A stretch of 41,236 bases of DNA from Gemmataceae bacterium (GTDB lineage Bacteria; Planctomycetota; Planctomycetia; Gemmatales; Gemmataceae). Both the position numbers and the translations under genes were made by a program. The notes beneath the pieces are model-generated. The model had not been told where the DNA came from, did no database searches, and saw only the letters and a program-made list of their open reading frames with translations. Below are positions 16,793-25,379 of the stretch, piece by piece. How positions within the stretch are numbered: the stretch's first letter is position 1; every line of letters starts with the position of its first letter. The stretch is taken from NCBI GenBank assembly GCA_022616435.1, contig JAKEET010000124.1, positions 1-41,236 of the forward strand, in the 5' to 3' direction.

Positions 16793-19330
16793 CTATTCCC
16801 ACGGCCGCACGTCCCAGATGCGAATCGTGCGGTCGGCCGCCGCGGACGCCAGGCGCTCGCCGTCGGGGCTGAACGCCAGCCGTTGAACCAGCAGCGTATG
16901 ACCGCGCAGCACGAACAGCAACTCGGCGGTCGTGAGGTCCCAGACCAGCACCGCTTTGTCCTGACCAGCGGCGGCCAGACGGCGATCGTCCGGGCTGAAG
17001 GCGATTTCGCCCGCATGGTTGCCCGGCATTTGCAGGCTGGCGCAGCGCCGGCCAGTCGCGACTTCCCAGAGGCCAAGGCGTGTCGTGCCGGCCTTGGCGT
17101 CAAAATGGGCCATGGCGATTCGGCTCTCGTCGTGACTGAACGCCATGGCACGGCGAACTTGGCTGCCCTGGGCAACGCCGATGTCGATCGAGCGGATTGC
17201 CTTCTTGGCGGCGGAATCCCAGATCTTCACCGCACTGCTTCCGAACTCGGCGACGCCGACGTACCGGCCGCTCGAGCTGACCAGCGGCTGCAGGATGTAG
17301 TAGCCCTTGAAAGGAATCGGTCGCGCCTCGCCGGTCGCCAGGTCGATGAGAAGCGTCTGCTTGTTGCGGAGCGGCAGCAGCACCCGGCTTTGGTCGGGAT
17401 GCAAGCTTTCGCTGCGCTCGCCGTTGCCGACCTTGATCTGGTGCACGGCGGCGCCGGTAGCGGCATCCAGATGGTCGATCACGAGCTCCACCGCGTTGCC
17501 ATCACGTGGCCGCCGCGTGGCATAGACCCCGTACAGAAGCTTACCGGCGGGCGCGAAGCAGACGCCCATCGCCGATTTGGCATCGTCGCCGGCTTGCCAG
17601 AGCAGACGTTCCGCGGCGACGTCCCAGACCTTGATCCTGTCCTCGGCCGACGCCAGGCGTTTGCCGTCCGCGGCAAAGGCGAGATGCATGCTGAACTTCG
17701 ACGGTAAACGCTGCAGTTGGCTGTTGCACATGCGCTCCAGGTAGCGCCAGTCTCGGTTGCGATACGGCGGCGGGCACTCGGCCAGATGCTGCTTGGCCTC
17801 ATCGAGGCGGTCCTGCGACCATTCCAGTCGCGCCAGCGAGATCAGCTTGTCTGCCAGGTGCGCCCCGGCTTGCTGCCGGTGCAGTGCCTCGGCGCGCCAG
17901 CCGGCATCGGCGTCGAGCCACAAGAGCGTGATGGCCGTGAAGGCGCCGGCCGCCAGGAGTGCGATGGTCGCCAGCAGCGCCGTCGGCAGGGGATGACGCC
18001 TCATCCATTTGATGCCGCGCTCCCACATGGTGGTGCGTCGCGCCAGGATCGGCTCGCCGCTCAGGCAGCGGCCGAGGTCGTCCGCGAGCGCCTGGGCCGT
18101 GGCGTAGCGCCGGTCCGGCGCCTTGCGCAGGCATTTCAGGCAGATCGTTTCCAGATCGCGCGGCAACCCGGCTTGCAGTTGCCGGGGCGCCACCGGATCG
18201 GCGCTGCGGACTTGCTCGAGCATCTCGGGAACGGTCAAGCCCTGGAACGGCGGGCGGCCGGTGAGCAGCTTGTAGAGCACGGCGCCCAGGGCGTAGACGT
18301 CGGTGTGCGGGCCGACGTCCGCCGAGGCGCCGGCCGCTTGTTCGGGGGCCATGTAGCTCGGCGTGCCCAGGAGCGCCCCCGTGGCAGTCTTGTTGCCCGG
18401 GTGGTCGAGCAGCTTGGCGAGCCCGAAGTCGGCGATCTTCGGGATCGCGGGTTGCGCATTTCGGATTGCGGATTGGTCCGCCGGTCGATGATCGCCCTCG
18501 GACGTCACGGTTCTGAAATCCGCGATCTGCGATCCGCAATCGACAATCAGGATGTTGGCCGGCTTCAAGTCTCGATGCACGATGCCCCGGGTGTGCGCGT
18601 AGTGCATCGCCTCGGCGAGCGTGCGAACCAGGGTGGCCGCGTCCCTGGGCGGCATCGTGTCGCCCTGAGCTTGGCGCCGGGCGAGCAGCGCCTCCAGGCT
18701 GGCGCCGTCCACGTATTCCAGGGCCAGAAACGGCACGCCGTGGTCGTCGCCGATCTCATGAATCTGGACGATGTTGGGATGGTGCAGGCGGGCCGCTGCC
18801 TCGGCCTCGCGGCGAAAGCGCTCGCGCTGCTCGGCGCCCGCGTGCGCCCCGCCCAGCAACATCTTCAGGGCCACCAGTCGGTTGAGCGCCGTCTGCCGCG
18901 CCTTGTAGACCACGCCCATGCCGCCGCGATCGATCTCTTCCAGCACCTCATAGCCGCTCAAGGCATGGACGCTCAACGTGCCGCCCGGCAACGGCGGCGC
19001 AGCGCCGCGCGGGCCGGGCGTTGCCGAGCCACGCACGCGTTCGTCGCCGCCCACGACGGTCGACCGGAACAGCTCATCGATGACGTCGGCGTGTTCGGGA
19101 AAGCGCGAGCGGTACTCGTCAAGCGACGGCGTCTCCCCGCGGCCACGCCGGCATTCACATTCCGACAGCAACAGCTCCTTGAAGAGCTGCGTGCGCAACG
19201 ACGGCGCCGCCTGCTCCAAACAATCCTCGATCCGCGGCAGCCGGCCTTCGCGCCAGGCTTTCTCAAAGGTGTCGCAGATCTGGTCGAGCAGGGCGTCGGA
19301 ATCTCCAGAAGCGGATGCAACCGCATTCAT
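16793..19330 (-). CDS. Ser/Thr protein kinase with WD40-like propeller
   Basis: An 845-residue PknB-type kinase. A helical N-terminal segment (about 120 residues) is followed by the kinase core: GGMGVVYKA glycine loop, ALKML lysine, HRDLKPANI with D254, DFG with D301, and APEQAAG. A membrane span (LATIALLAAGAFTAITLLWL) leads to a C-terminal propeller with WD40-like repeats (LAFAADGKRLASAEDRIKVW, RLAFSPDGERLASAAADRTI). The distance from HRD to DFG is 47 residues instead of the usual 18-20, because about 29 extra residues are inserted (18443-18547). The ATG at 19330 is chosen. It lies 41 bases after the upstream kinase gene, in the same direction, as the last gene of the sigma/kinase operon. 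Confidence 0.92.
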   Translation of the reverse strand: MNAVASASGDSDALLDQICDTFEKAWREGRLPRIEDCLEQAAPSLRTQLFKELLLSECECRRGRGETPSLDEYRSRFPEHADVIDELFRSTVVGGDERVRGSATPGPRGAAPPLPGGTLSVHALSGYEVLEEIDRGGMGVVYKARQTALNRLVALKMLLGGAHAGAEQRERFRREAEAAARLHHPNIVQIHEIGDDHGVPFLALEYVDGASLEALLARRQAQGDTMPPRDAATLVRTLAEAMHYAHTRGIVHRDLKPANILIVDCGSQIADFRTVTSEGDHRPADQSAIRNAQPAIPKIADFGLAKLLDHPGNKTATGALLGTPSYMAPEQAAGASADVGPHTDVYALGAVLYKLLTGRPPFQGLTVPEMLEQVRSADPVAPRQLQAGLPRDLETICLKCLRKAPDRRYATAQALADDLGRCLSGEPILARRTTMWERGIKWMRRHPLPTALLATIALLAAGAFTAITLLWLDADAGWRAEALHRQQAGAHLADKLISLARLEWSQDRLDEAKQHLAECPPPYRNRDWRYLERMCNSQLQRLPSKFSMHLAFAADGKRLASAEDRIKVWDVAAERLLWQAGDDAKSAMGVCFAPAGKLLYGVYATRRPRDGNAVELVIDHLDAATGAAVHQIKVGNGERSESLHPDQSRVLLPLRNKQTLLIDLATGEARPIPFKGYYILQPLVSSSGRYVGVAEFGSSAVKIWDSAAKKAIRSIDIGVAQGSQVRRAMAFSHDESRIAMAHFDAKAGTTRLGLWEVATGRRCASLQMPGNHAGEIAFSPDDRRLAAAGQDKAVLVWDLTTAELLFVLRGHTLLVQRLAFSPDGERLASAAADRTIRIWDVRPWE
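18443..18547 (-). repeat. Repeat-derived in-frame insertion in kinase catalytic core
   Basis: Between the catalytic loop and DFG of the kinase the reading frame carries an extra segment (GSQIADFRTVTSEG, then SAIRNAQPAIP). At DNA level it is bounded by related sequences in inverted orientation: tttcggattgcggattgg around 18460-18476, and aaatccgcgatctgcgatcc with more of the same to 18548. This AT-rich vocabulary resembles the aatcgaaaat-type repeats at 29540-29666 and is unlike kinase coding sequence. The insertion keeps the frame and contains no stop. Confidence 0.6.
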
Positions 19331-19371
19331 GGCGAGCTGGTCCCCAGCCGGCTCGTATTGTACTCCAGTGC

Positions 19372-21195
19372 TCACCGCTTGCTCAGCGCTTCCAGAATCG
19401 CCGCCGCGAACTCCGCCGCGTCTTCCGGCCGGCCGCCGGTGATGATGTGATCGTGGGTCACGACGGATTGGCCCTTCTGCCAAAGGCCGGCCTCGGGAAG
19501 TTGCGACACCACCAACGGACTGGATGCCGCGCGCTTGCCCTTCAACGTCCCCGCTGACGCCAGGACGAACTGCCCGGTGCACAGCGCCGCGACGATCTTG
19601 TTCGATTTTTCCATGGCTGCGATGATCCGGCGCACGACCTTGCCGGCGTCGTGATTCGCGTCTCGATATTCGGAGACGTCCAGGCCGCCGAAGATGACCG
19701 CGTCGTACGGCGTCAGGTCCATGTCCGGGCTCAAGGTGACGTTGATCGGCACCGGTTCGCCGCTGCTGTTCATGGCCAGGTGGCAAACTCCCTTGGCGTT
19801 GGCGGCGACGCTGACCTTCACGCCGTTTTTCTCCAGCACGTCGCGCACCGGCCCGAAGTCGCCGAACCAGACGCCGATGCGGGGCAGGATGTACAGGACG
19901 TGCTGCTGGCGCGGCTTGACCACCACCGGCCCCGGCCCGTCGGGCTTCTTCGGATCGAGCTGGTCCCGGTCCGGTCGAAGGAACGACAGCAGCACGCCCG
20001 CCAGCAACGCTCCCCCGATCGCGATCGCACCCACCCCAATGGCGCGGCGCGATCCGCGCGGCCGCAGCTTCGATGTCGCTGCCGGCGCCGTCGCGCCGCG
20101 GCGCGCCTTCGGCGTCGGCGACCCCTGGGCCGTCGCGCTCTTGATGAACGGCGCCAGCGCCTGGGCGACCTCGGCCGGCGTCTGCACGCGGTCGGCGGGA
20201 TTCTTGGCCATCATCTTGCGGACCAGGGTGGCCAGCTCGGGCGGCGTGTCGGGGCGGAGCTGCTCCAGCGGCGTCGGCTCCGTGTCGTGGTGCATGAGCA
20301 GCTTTTCCAGCGCCGTCCCCTGCGGGAACGGCGGCTGCCCGGCCAGCAGAAAGTACAGCGTGCAACCCAGGCTGTAGATGTCGGCCCGGCTGTCGGCCTC
20401 GCGGGGGCTGCGCGCTTGCTCGGGCGCCAGGTAATCGGGCGTCCCCACCACGGTGTCGATGCTGGTCAAGCCGTGCCGCCGCGCATCGCTCTCGGTGGCG
20501 AAGCGGGCCAGGCCGAAGTCGAGGACCTTGACCTTGCCGTCGCTCATCACCATGACGTTGTGCGGCTTGATGTCGCGGTGCACCATGCCTTGATCGTGGG
20601 CGTGCTGCAACCCCAGCGCCGCCTGCCGCATCACCGAGCAGGCCAGCGGAATCGTCAACGGTCCTTTGTCCTTCACCAGCCGATCGAGGCTTCGGCCCGG
20701 GACGTATTCCATCACCAGGAAGTGCACGTCGCCGGCTCGCTCGGCGTCATGGGCAGTCACGATGTTCGGGTGCATCAACCGCCCCGCCGCCTTGACCTCG
20801 CGCTGGAAGCGGGCCACGGCCTGGGAATCCGAGGTGAAGTTGCGGTGGATCAGCTTCAGCGCCACTGTCCGCTCCATCAAGCGATGCTCGGCCTTGTAGA
20901 CCGCCCCCATGCCGCCCTGGCCGAGCAGCTCCAGCACGCGATAGCGCGGGTGGTCGGTCAGCTCCGGGGGCAGGGACGTGTTGGGCTCGCGCGCCGCGTC
21001 CGCGCCGGCCGCGTCTGCGCCGACTGTTGAGCCGGCTTCGCGCACCAGGTGCGCCAGCGTGTCATCGGGGCAATGGCGCAGGTCGCGGGCGCACGGTTCG
21101 CACCCGGCCACGTGCCGCTCGATCGCCGCCAGCTCCTGCGGCGGCAACCGGCCCAGGCCAAAGTTGTCCAGTTGCTCGCGCGTCGGGTGTTCCAT
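19372..21195 (-). CDS. Ser/Thr protein kinase fused to DJ-1/PfpI domain
   Basis: A 607-residue protein in four parts. Residues 1-50 hold an anti-sigma-like zinc finger (H28-x3-C32-x2-C35). Residues about 85-350 are a PknB-type kinase: [12 protein letters not shown]114, D208 in HRDIKPHN, D226 in DFG, and TPDYLAPEQ. One membrane span lies at about 386-406. Residues 430-605 form a DJ-1/PfpI (class I glutamine amidotransferase-like) domain with the nucleophile elbow [14 protein letters not shown] (C539). The residue after the Cys is Thr, whereas PfpI proteases have His, so protease activity is doubtful. The DJ-1 domain should lie outside the cytoplasm. It follows the ECF sigma gene by 74 bases and probably acts with it. 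Confidence 0.9.
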   Translation of the reverse strand: MEHPTREQLDNFGLGRLPPQELAAIERHVAGCEPCARDLRHCPDDTLAHLVREAGSTVGADAAGADAAREPNTSLPPELTDHPRYRVLELLGQGGMGAVYKAEHRLMERTVALKLIHRNFTSDSQAVARFQREVKAAGRLMHPNIVTAHDAERAGDVHFLVMEYVPGRSLDRLVKDKGPLTIPLACSVMRQAALGLQHAHDQGMVHRDIKPHNVMVMSDGKVKVLDFGLARFATESDARRHGLTSIDTVVGTPDYLAPEQARSPREADSRADIYSLGCTLYFLLAGQPPFPQGTALEKLLMHHDTEPTPLEQLRPDTPPELATLVRKMMAKNPADRVQTPAEVAQALAPFIKSATAQGSPTPKARRGATAPAATSKLRPRGSRRAIGVGAIAIGGALLAGVLLSFLRPDRDQLDPKKPDGPGPVVVKPRQQHVLYILPRIGVWFGDFGPVRDVLEKNGVKVSVAANAKGVCHLAMNSSGEPVPINVTLSPDMDLTPYDAVIFGGLDVSEYRDANHDAGKVVRRIIAAMEKSNKIVAALCTGQFVLASAGTLKGKRAASSPLVVSQLPEAGLWQKGQSVVTHDHIITGGRPEDAAEFAAAILEALSKR

Positions 21196-21269
21196 GCCAG
21201 GGGCATCCGGGAATTCGGGGGACCCTATGATTATGGCATGGCGGGGGGGCGGTTTTCACGAAAAACACG

Positions 21270-21860
21270 TCACTCAATCAATCCGCTCGCCTCCTGCCGC
21301 AGCCGGGCCAGCACCCGCGACTTGGCGATCCACACCGCGTTCACCGTCATCTTCAGCTCGGCGGCGACGCGGTCGGCGTCGGCCCCTTCGACGGCGACCT
21401 TGACGAACGCCGTCCAGGTCCGCGGCTCGAACTGAGGTTGCAGCAGCTCGAGCAGCTTGCGCGTGACGTGGCGGTCGTGCTCCTGGTCCCAGAGCCGGCT
21501 CACGCCGCTCGCCGGGTCTTCCATCTGCGCGAGCACGTCCTGAAAGTCGCTGTCGCCGGTGGCGCGCGGCCGGTAGCGGCGGGCCTTCCAGAAGTCGCGC
21601 AGGCAATTGGTGGTGATCGCTCGTAACCAGCTGCGAAACGCGCCGCGCCGCTGGTTGTGCTGGAAGGCCGGCAGCTTCCGCGTCACGACCGCCAGCACCT
21701 CCTGCACCAGGTCGCTGCAATCGGCGTCCTGCACGGCATGCCGCAGCAGCCAGCCGCGGATCAAGGGCGTGTAGATGTCGACGAGCCGCTGCCAGGCCCC
21801 GGCGTCGCTCGTGGCGGCCAGGCGTTCGAGCAGGCTGGCGGAGGTGGCGTCGGCGGACAT
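21270..21860 (-). CDS. ECF RNA polymerase sigma factor
   Basis: A 196-residue sigma-70 family factor with only regions 2 and 4. Region 2 is recognised in DCSDLVQEVLAVVTRKLPAF followed by FRSWLRAITTNCLRDFWKAR. Region 4 has RTWTAFVKVAVEGADADRVA, ELKMTVNAVWIAKSRVLARL, the helix-turn-helix that reads the -35. The ATG at 21860 is chosen; the frame opens further upstream through a duplicated repeat. It is the first gene of an operon with two transmembrane Ser/Thr kinases, an arrangement known in planctomycetes, where the kinase is thought to control the sigma factor. No classical anti-sigma gene is present, though the first kinase carries an anti-sigma-like zinc finger. Confidence 0.92.
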   Translation of the reverse strand: MSADATSASLLERLAATSDAGAWQRLVDIYTPLIRGWLLRHAVQDADCSDLVQEVLAVVTRKLPAFQHNQRRGAFRSWLRAITTNCLRDFWKARRYRPRATGDSDFQDVLAQMEDPASGVSRLWDQEHDRHVTRKLLELLQPQFEPRTWTAFVKVAVEGADADRVAAELKMTVNAVWIAKSRVLARLRQEASGLIE

Positions 21861-21905
21861 GCGCTTGCGTCTCTCGCTCACGGCGTTGGGCGTGATAGCG
21901 TCAAG

Positions 21906-21995
21906 GTACCGCCCCGGCTGGCGCGGAGCAATGGGCCGGAACCGAGGCGAGCAAGGCGGTATTGCCGTACCGCCCCGGCTGGCGCGGAGCAATGG
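21906..21995. repeat. Two exact 29-bp direct repeats with a 32-bp spacer
   Basis: Identical copies lie at 21906-21934 and 21967-21995 (gtaccgccccggctggcgcg followed by gagcaatgg), separated by 32 bases. The repeat has an imperfect internal stem (gccccg/cggagc). The spacer end ggcggta (21955-21961) also pairs perfectly with taccgcc (21968-21974) of the second copy. The pair lies 46-135 bases upstream of the ECF sigma start codon, and about 140 bases before the glycosyltransferase start on the other strand, so it may overlap their promoters. Confidence 0.8.
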
Positions 21996-22135
21996 AACCG
22001 CCGAATTCTACGGGGAGCGCGGCGCTTCCGGCGCTTGGCGCCAGGCCGCGCTGATGCGCCTTGGCATTGCTGGCGGGCGACGCGCGTGGGTAAGATGCCG
22101 CTTCCGCCGGTCGATCCAGACGCGAAGGTGGCCAC

Positions 22136-23386
22136 ATGGGCATCAAAGTTCTTTATTACTCGGCTGTCGACCTTGCCGATCTCAAGCAGACCAACGGCGG
22201 CAACCTCTGTTGCCGCAACCACCTCTTCCGGCTCAAGGAGGACGCCGATCTCGAGGTGCACGTCGTGCTGGCCGGACGCGCGGACCTGGCGGCAGCCAAC
22301 CTGCGGTTCTTGACCGAGTTTGGCGCTCCCCACGTGTACGTGCCGTTTCGACACGACCGGCCTCGCCTGAAGCGCTTCAACGTTCCGGGGAGAATCGCGA
22401 ATTGGTATCGGCGCCGCTTCAACTACCCATTCAACTACGATGCATGGCAGCAGCGCCACGTCGAGGAGGCAGTCCTCGCCGCCTATCACCGCTGGCGCAT
22501 CGACGTGGTCATCGTCGATTACTTGCCAAGCATGCTGTATTGCACCGGTCTGATCAAGGAGGCGGCCAACGTCATTCTGATCACGCTCAACCGCGAGGCC
22601 GAGTTCTATCGGGACGTGCTGCAATGCAAGCTGACGGCTCACACCCGGATCACGGGCCTTGTCAGTCAGTGGCGCTGGGCGCGCTACGAGCGACACGTCC
22701 ATCGAAACGTCAAGCAAGTGGTGGCGATTGGGCCTCCGGATCTCCCCCGCGGTCGTGGGCTGCGGTCCCGGCCCGTGTGCGTGACCCCCTATCTCGACCC
22801 CAAGCCCGAACCGTGGTCCTTCGCCGATTCGAGGGCGGCGTTCTTCGTGGGCAACATCAACCATTATCCGAATCGGCTGGCGATCGAGTGGATCGCCACG
22901 CAATTGGTCCCACGAGTCCACCGGGAGAGGCCGGACCTCCGGGTTCTGGTCCTCGGCGCGGACGAGGCGCAGACGCCTGCTCCTTGGCGGCACGGGGCCA
23001 TCACTTACTTGGGGGCCGGCGACCGCGAGCGAACGGATCGGCTCTTCCGCACGGCCGACCTGATGTTGTGCCCGATTGCCAATGACTTCGGCATGAAGTT
23101 CAAGGCAGCGGAAGCGATCGCCTACGGGACGCCGATGCTGGCTTCACGCCAGACCCTCGTAGGCATTCCGTATCTGCGCGACGTGCCGAGCCTCGACCTG
23201 GACAATCCCGAAGCCGCCGCCCGCCTGATGTGCGCTCTCGTCGGGCAGCGCCCCGCTCTGGAACGGCTGAGCGAGCAGCTGCTGCGTCAAAGCCGCGAAT
23301 TTCGCGCCACGCAGAAGGACGTCTGGTCCAGGCTGATCCGCTCGGTGCTCGCCCGTGATGAGGCTGGCAATCACCGATCAGGATGA
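22136..23386 (+). CDS. Glycosyltransferase (GT4/GT-B type)
   Basis: A 416-residue GT-B fold enzyme, probably transferring a sugar from a nucleotide-sugar donor to a surface polysaccharide or lipid carrier. The N-terminal half reads as the acceptor-binding Rossmann domain (KVLYYSAVDLADL; VIVDYLPSMLYC). The C-terminal half is the donor domain: AFFVGNINHYPNRLAIEWI, DLRVLVLGADEA, YLGAGDRERTDRLFRTADL, then MKFKAAEAIAYGTPML, which is the E-x7-E-like region. The ATG at 22136 starts the conserved frame. It converges on the methyltransferase gene with 51 bases between stops. Specific sugar and linkage are not readable. Confidence 0.87.
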   Translation: MGIKVLYYSAVDLADLKQTNGGNLCCRNHLFRLKEDADLEVHVVLAGRADLAAANLRFLTEFGAPHVYVPFRHDRPRLKRFNVPGRIANWYRRRFNYPFNYDAWQQRHVEEAVLAAYHRWRIDVVIVDYLPSMLYCTGLIKEAANVILITLNREAEFYRDVLQCKLTAHTRITGLVSQWRWARYERHVHRNVKQVVAIGPPDLPRGRGLRSRPVCVTPYLDPKPEPWSFADSRAAFFVGNINHYPNRLAIEWIATQLVPRVHRERPDLRVLVLGADEAQTPAPWRHGAITYLGAGDRERTDRLFRTADLMLCPIANDFGMKFKAAEAIAYGTPMLASRQTLVGIPYLRDVPSLDLDNPEAAARLMCALVGQRPALERLSEQLLRQSREFRATQKDVWSRLIRSVLARDEAGNHRSG

Positions 23387-23437
23387 TGCGATCCGAGCAC
23401 GCCAGGATGTTCCGCAGCGCCGTCGGCCGCGGCTCAG

Positions 23438-24721
23438 TCAGGCGCCGAGGGTCTGGTAACCCGCCAGCGTCTGAATCCGCGGCAGCGGAAAGACCAATTG
23501 GCCGCCGCGCGCCAGGAAGGCCGATTCACGCTGGATGATGTTCGCGCGGAAATGCCAGGGCAGCACCAGCAGGTAATCCGGCGCCAGGGCATGGACCTCC
23601 CGCTCCGACAGGATCGGAATCCGGGTTCCCGGGGTGAAGGCGCCGAACTTGTCCTCATTGACCTCGGCGATGGCCGGGATGTCGTCGGCCGTGAACCCGC
23701 AAAACTGCAGCAGCACATTGCCCTTGGTGGAGGCGCCGTAACCGTACACGCTCCTGCCCAGCCGCCGCGCCCCGCGCACGAAGCGCTGCAGCTCAGCGCG
23801 GTGGCGAAATACCCGGTCGCGAAACGCCAGAAAGGGCGCGAGCGTGCCCAGCCCGAGGCGATCCTCTTCGTCCAGAAGCCTGGCCACGGTGTCGTCGCTC
23901 GCCGGGCCCGCCGCCGTGCCCGCCGCGGCCGTCTTCGCAAGCGTCACGCAGAAGCTGCCGCCGTTGATGTCGTTGTGCTCCACCTCGACGATCTTGAAGC
24001 CGACGCGGTCGGCCATCCACTTGATTTGCCGCAGGGCGTAGTAGCTGACGTGTTCGTGGCAGATCGTGTCGTAGGCCAGGGCCCGGAGCATGGCCGGACA
24101 GTAGCTTTGCTCGAGCACCCAGATGCCGTCGTCGGCCAGGACGGCGTGGACTTCCGCCATGAAGTCCTGCGGCCGATCGAGGTCGTAGAACATGGCGAAC
24201 GACGTGACGATCTTGGCGCGTCGCCCCGGGAACGCCTGGGCAAACGCGGCAGGGCTGAAAAAGTCGGGAATCAGGCGAACCTGGGCGGGGTAGTAATGCG
24301 CGAACTTGCCGCCGCTCGGATCCATGCCGACGAGCGTCAGGTTGTTTGCCGGATATGCGCCCAGGGTGGTGCCGTCGTTGCTGCCGATGTCGAGGATGAG
24401 GTCCCCCGGCTGGGGCCGGGCCCGTTCCGAGGCAAGGCGCACGCGCTTCCGCAGGTGAGCTACCATCGAGGCATTGAGTCCCGAGCGATAGCCGTAGTTG
24501 GACCCATAAATCAGATCGGCTGCGTAACTATGGCGCAGTTGCACCAGGCCGCAGCCACCGGCGGTTTCGGAGCATTTGATGAGCTCGATCGGCCCCGACT
24601 GCGCCGCGGCGTCGCCGCGCGGGAAAACCCCGGTGAGCGCCTGGTTTCCCAGGTCCAGGATGCTGTCCAGACGCGTGTTTCCGCAGATGCGACAGGCGGT
24701 GACTTCCCGAGAAACGTCCAT
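23438..24721 (-). CDS. Class I SAM-dependent C-methyltransferase-like protein
   Basis: A 427-residue protein with the three-part layout of deoxysugar C-methyltransferases. The zinc-binding N-terminal part has cysteines C10, C13, C50 and C57 (CRICGN; CSETAGGCGLVQL). The central Rossmann domain carries LDIGSNDGT (109-117). The C-terminal domain includes YGYGASTKGNVLLQFCG. SYYALRQIKWMADRVGF is a further family block. Such enzymes methylate nucleotide-linked keto sugars, which agrees with the gmd gene and glycosyltransferases nearby. The ATG at 24721 is chosen because it sits just before the zinc motif. Last gene of the minus-strand glycan operon, 91 bases after the HAD gene. Confidence 0.9.
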   Translation of the reverse strand: MDVSREVTACRICGNTRLDSILDLGNQALTGVFPRGDAAAQSGPIELIKCSETAGGCGLVQLRHSYAADLIYGSNYGYRSGLNASMVAHLRKRVRLASERARPQPGDLILDIGSNDGTTLGAYPANNLTLVGMDPSGGKFAHYYPAQVRLIPDFFSPAAFAQAFPGRRAKIVTSFAMFYDLDRPQDFMAEVHAVLADDGIWVLEQSYCPAMLRALAYDTICHEHVSYYALRQIKWMADRVGFKIVEVEHNDINGGSFCVTLAKTAAAGTAAGPASDDTVARLLDEEDRLGLGTLAPFLAFRDRVFRHRAELQRFVRGARRLGRSVYGYGASTKGNVLLQFCGFTADDIPAIAEVNEDKFGAFTPGTRIPILSEREVHALAPDYLLVLPWHFRANIIQRESAFLARGGQLVFPLPRIQTLAGYQTLGA

Positions 24722-24812
24722 GTTTCTCCGCTCTAGCTCTACCAATTGGGGGCGCTTATCCAGAGCGCCATGTGTTAACAAATCGCTGGAGGCGGGTCCA
24801 GACGAAAAAAGG

Positions 24813-25379
24813 TCATGCCGCCGCGGGATTGCCGAGCTGACCGAGTCGTTCCAGGAGCGCATCGCACAGCTCGCGGACGGCGCCCTGGCCGCCCGGCCGG
24901 CTCAAGACGCCCTTGGCCGCGGCCTGCGCCTGCGGATGCGCGTCGGCCACGACCAGGCCGCAGCCGACAGCGCGCAGGCAGTCCAGGTCATTCACGTCGT
25001 TGCCGACGTAGATGACGTCGGCCGCGGCGGCGCCGTGCTCCGCCAGCAGCTTGGGCAGCACGCTCCCCTTGTCGGCGACTCCCGACACGCACGGAATCTT
25101 CAGCTTCGCGGCCCGGCGCTGGACGACCGGGTTCTCTTCGGTGGACAGGATCACGACCGGGAAGCCGCGCGCGCGCAGCAGGGTCAGCCCCATACCGTCT
25201 TCCCGCGAACAACGCACGCTCTCGATGCCGTTCTGGTCCAAGGTGACGAGGTTGTCCGTCAGCACGCCGTCGAAATCGAGCACCAAGAGCGCTGGTCGCG
25301 ATGGCAGATGCGCGCGCCAGTTCGGGCGGGCACGTCGTCGAAACCAAGTGAACAGCACGGTTTCACAACCTTGACCCAT
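24813..25379 (-). CDS. HAD phosphatase, KdsC/YrbI-like
   Basis: A 188-residue phosphatase of the HAD subfamily that includes KDO-8-phosphate phosphatase and the phosphatase half of some sialic-acid activating enzymes. Motif I is LDFDGVLTDN (D35, D37), motif II lies in VVILSTEEN (78-83), the Lys is K104 in ADKGSVL, and motif III is GNDVNDLDCL (D128, D131). The basic N-terminal extension of about 28 residues is unusual. The start at 25379 overlaps the end of the FkbM gene by 17 bases, which suggests translational coupling. Probably dephosphorylates a sugar-phosphate intermediate for the same glycan. No kdsA or kdsB is present in the window. Confidence 0.88.
   Translation of the reverse strand: MGQGCETVLFTWFRRRARPNWRAHLPSRPALLVLDFDGVLTDNLVTLDQNGIESVRCSREDGMGLTLLRARGFPVVILSTEENPVVQRRAAKLKIPCVSGVADKGSVLPKLLAEHGAAAADVIYVGNDVNDLDCLRAVGCGLVVADAHPQAQAAAKGVLSRPGGQGAVRELCDALLERLGQLGNPAAA

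Noticed and set aside
21906..21995. CRISPR array
   Set aside because: Only two repeats, no cas genes in the window and no further spaced copies; kept as a repeat, not as an array.
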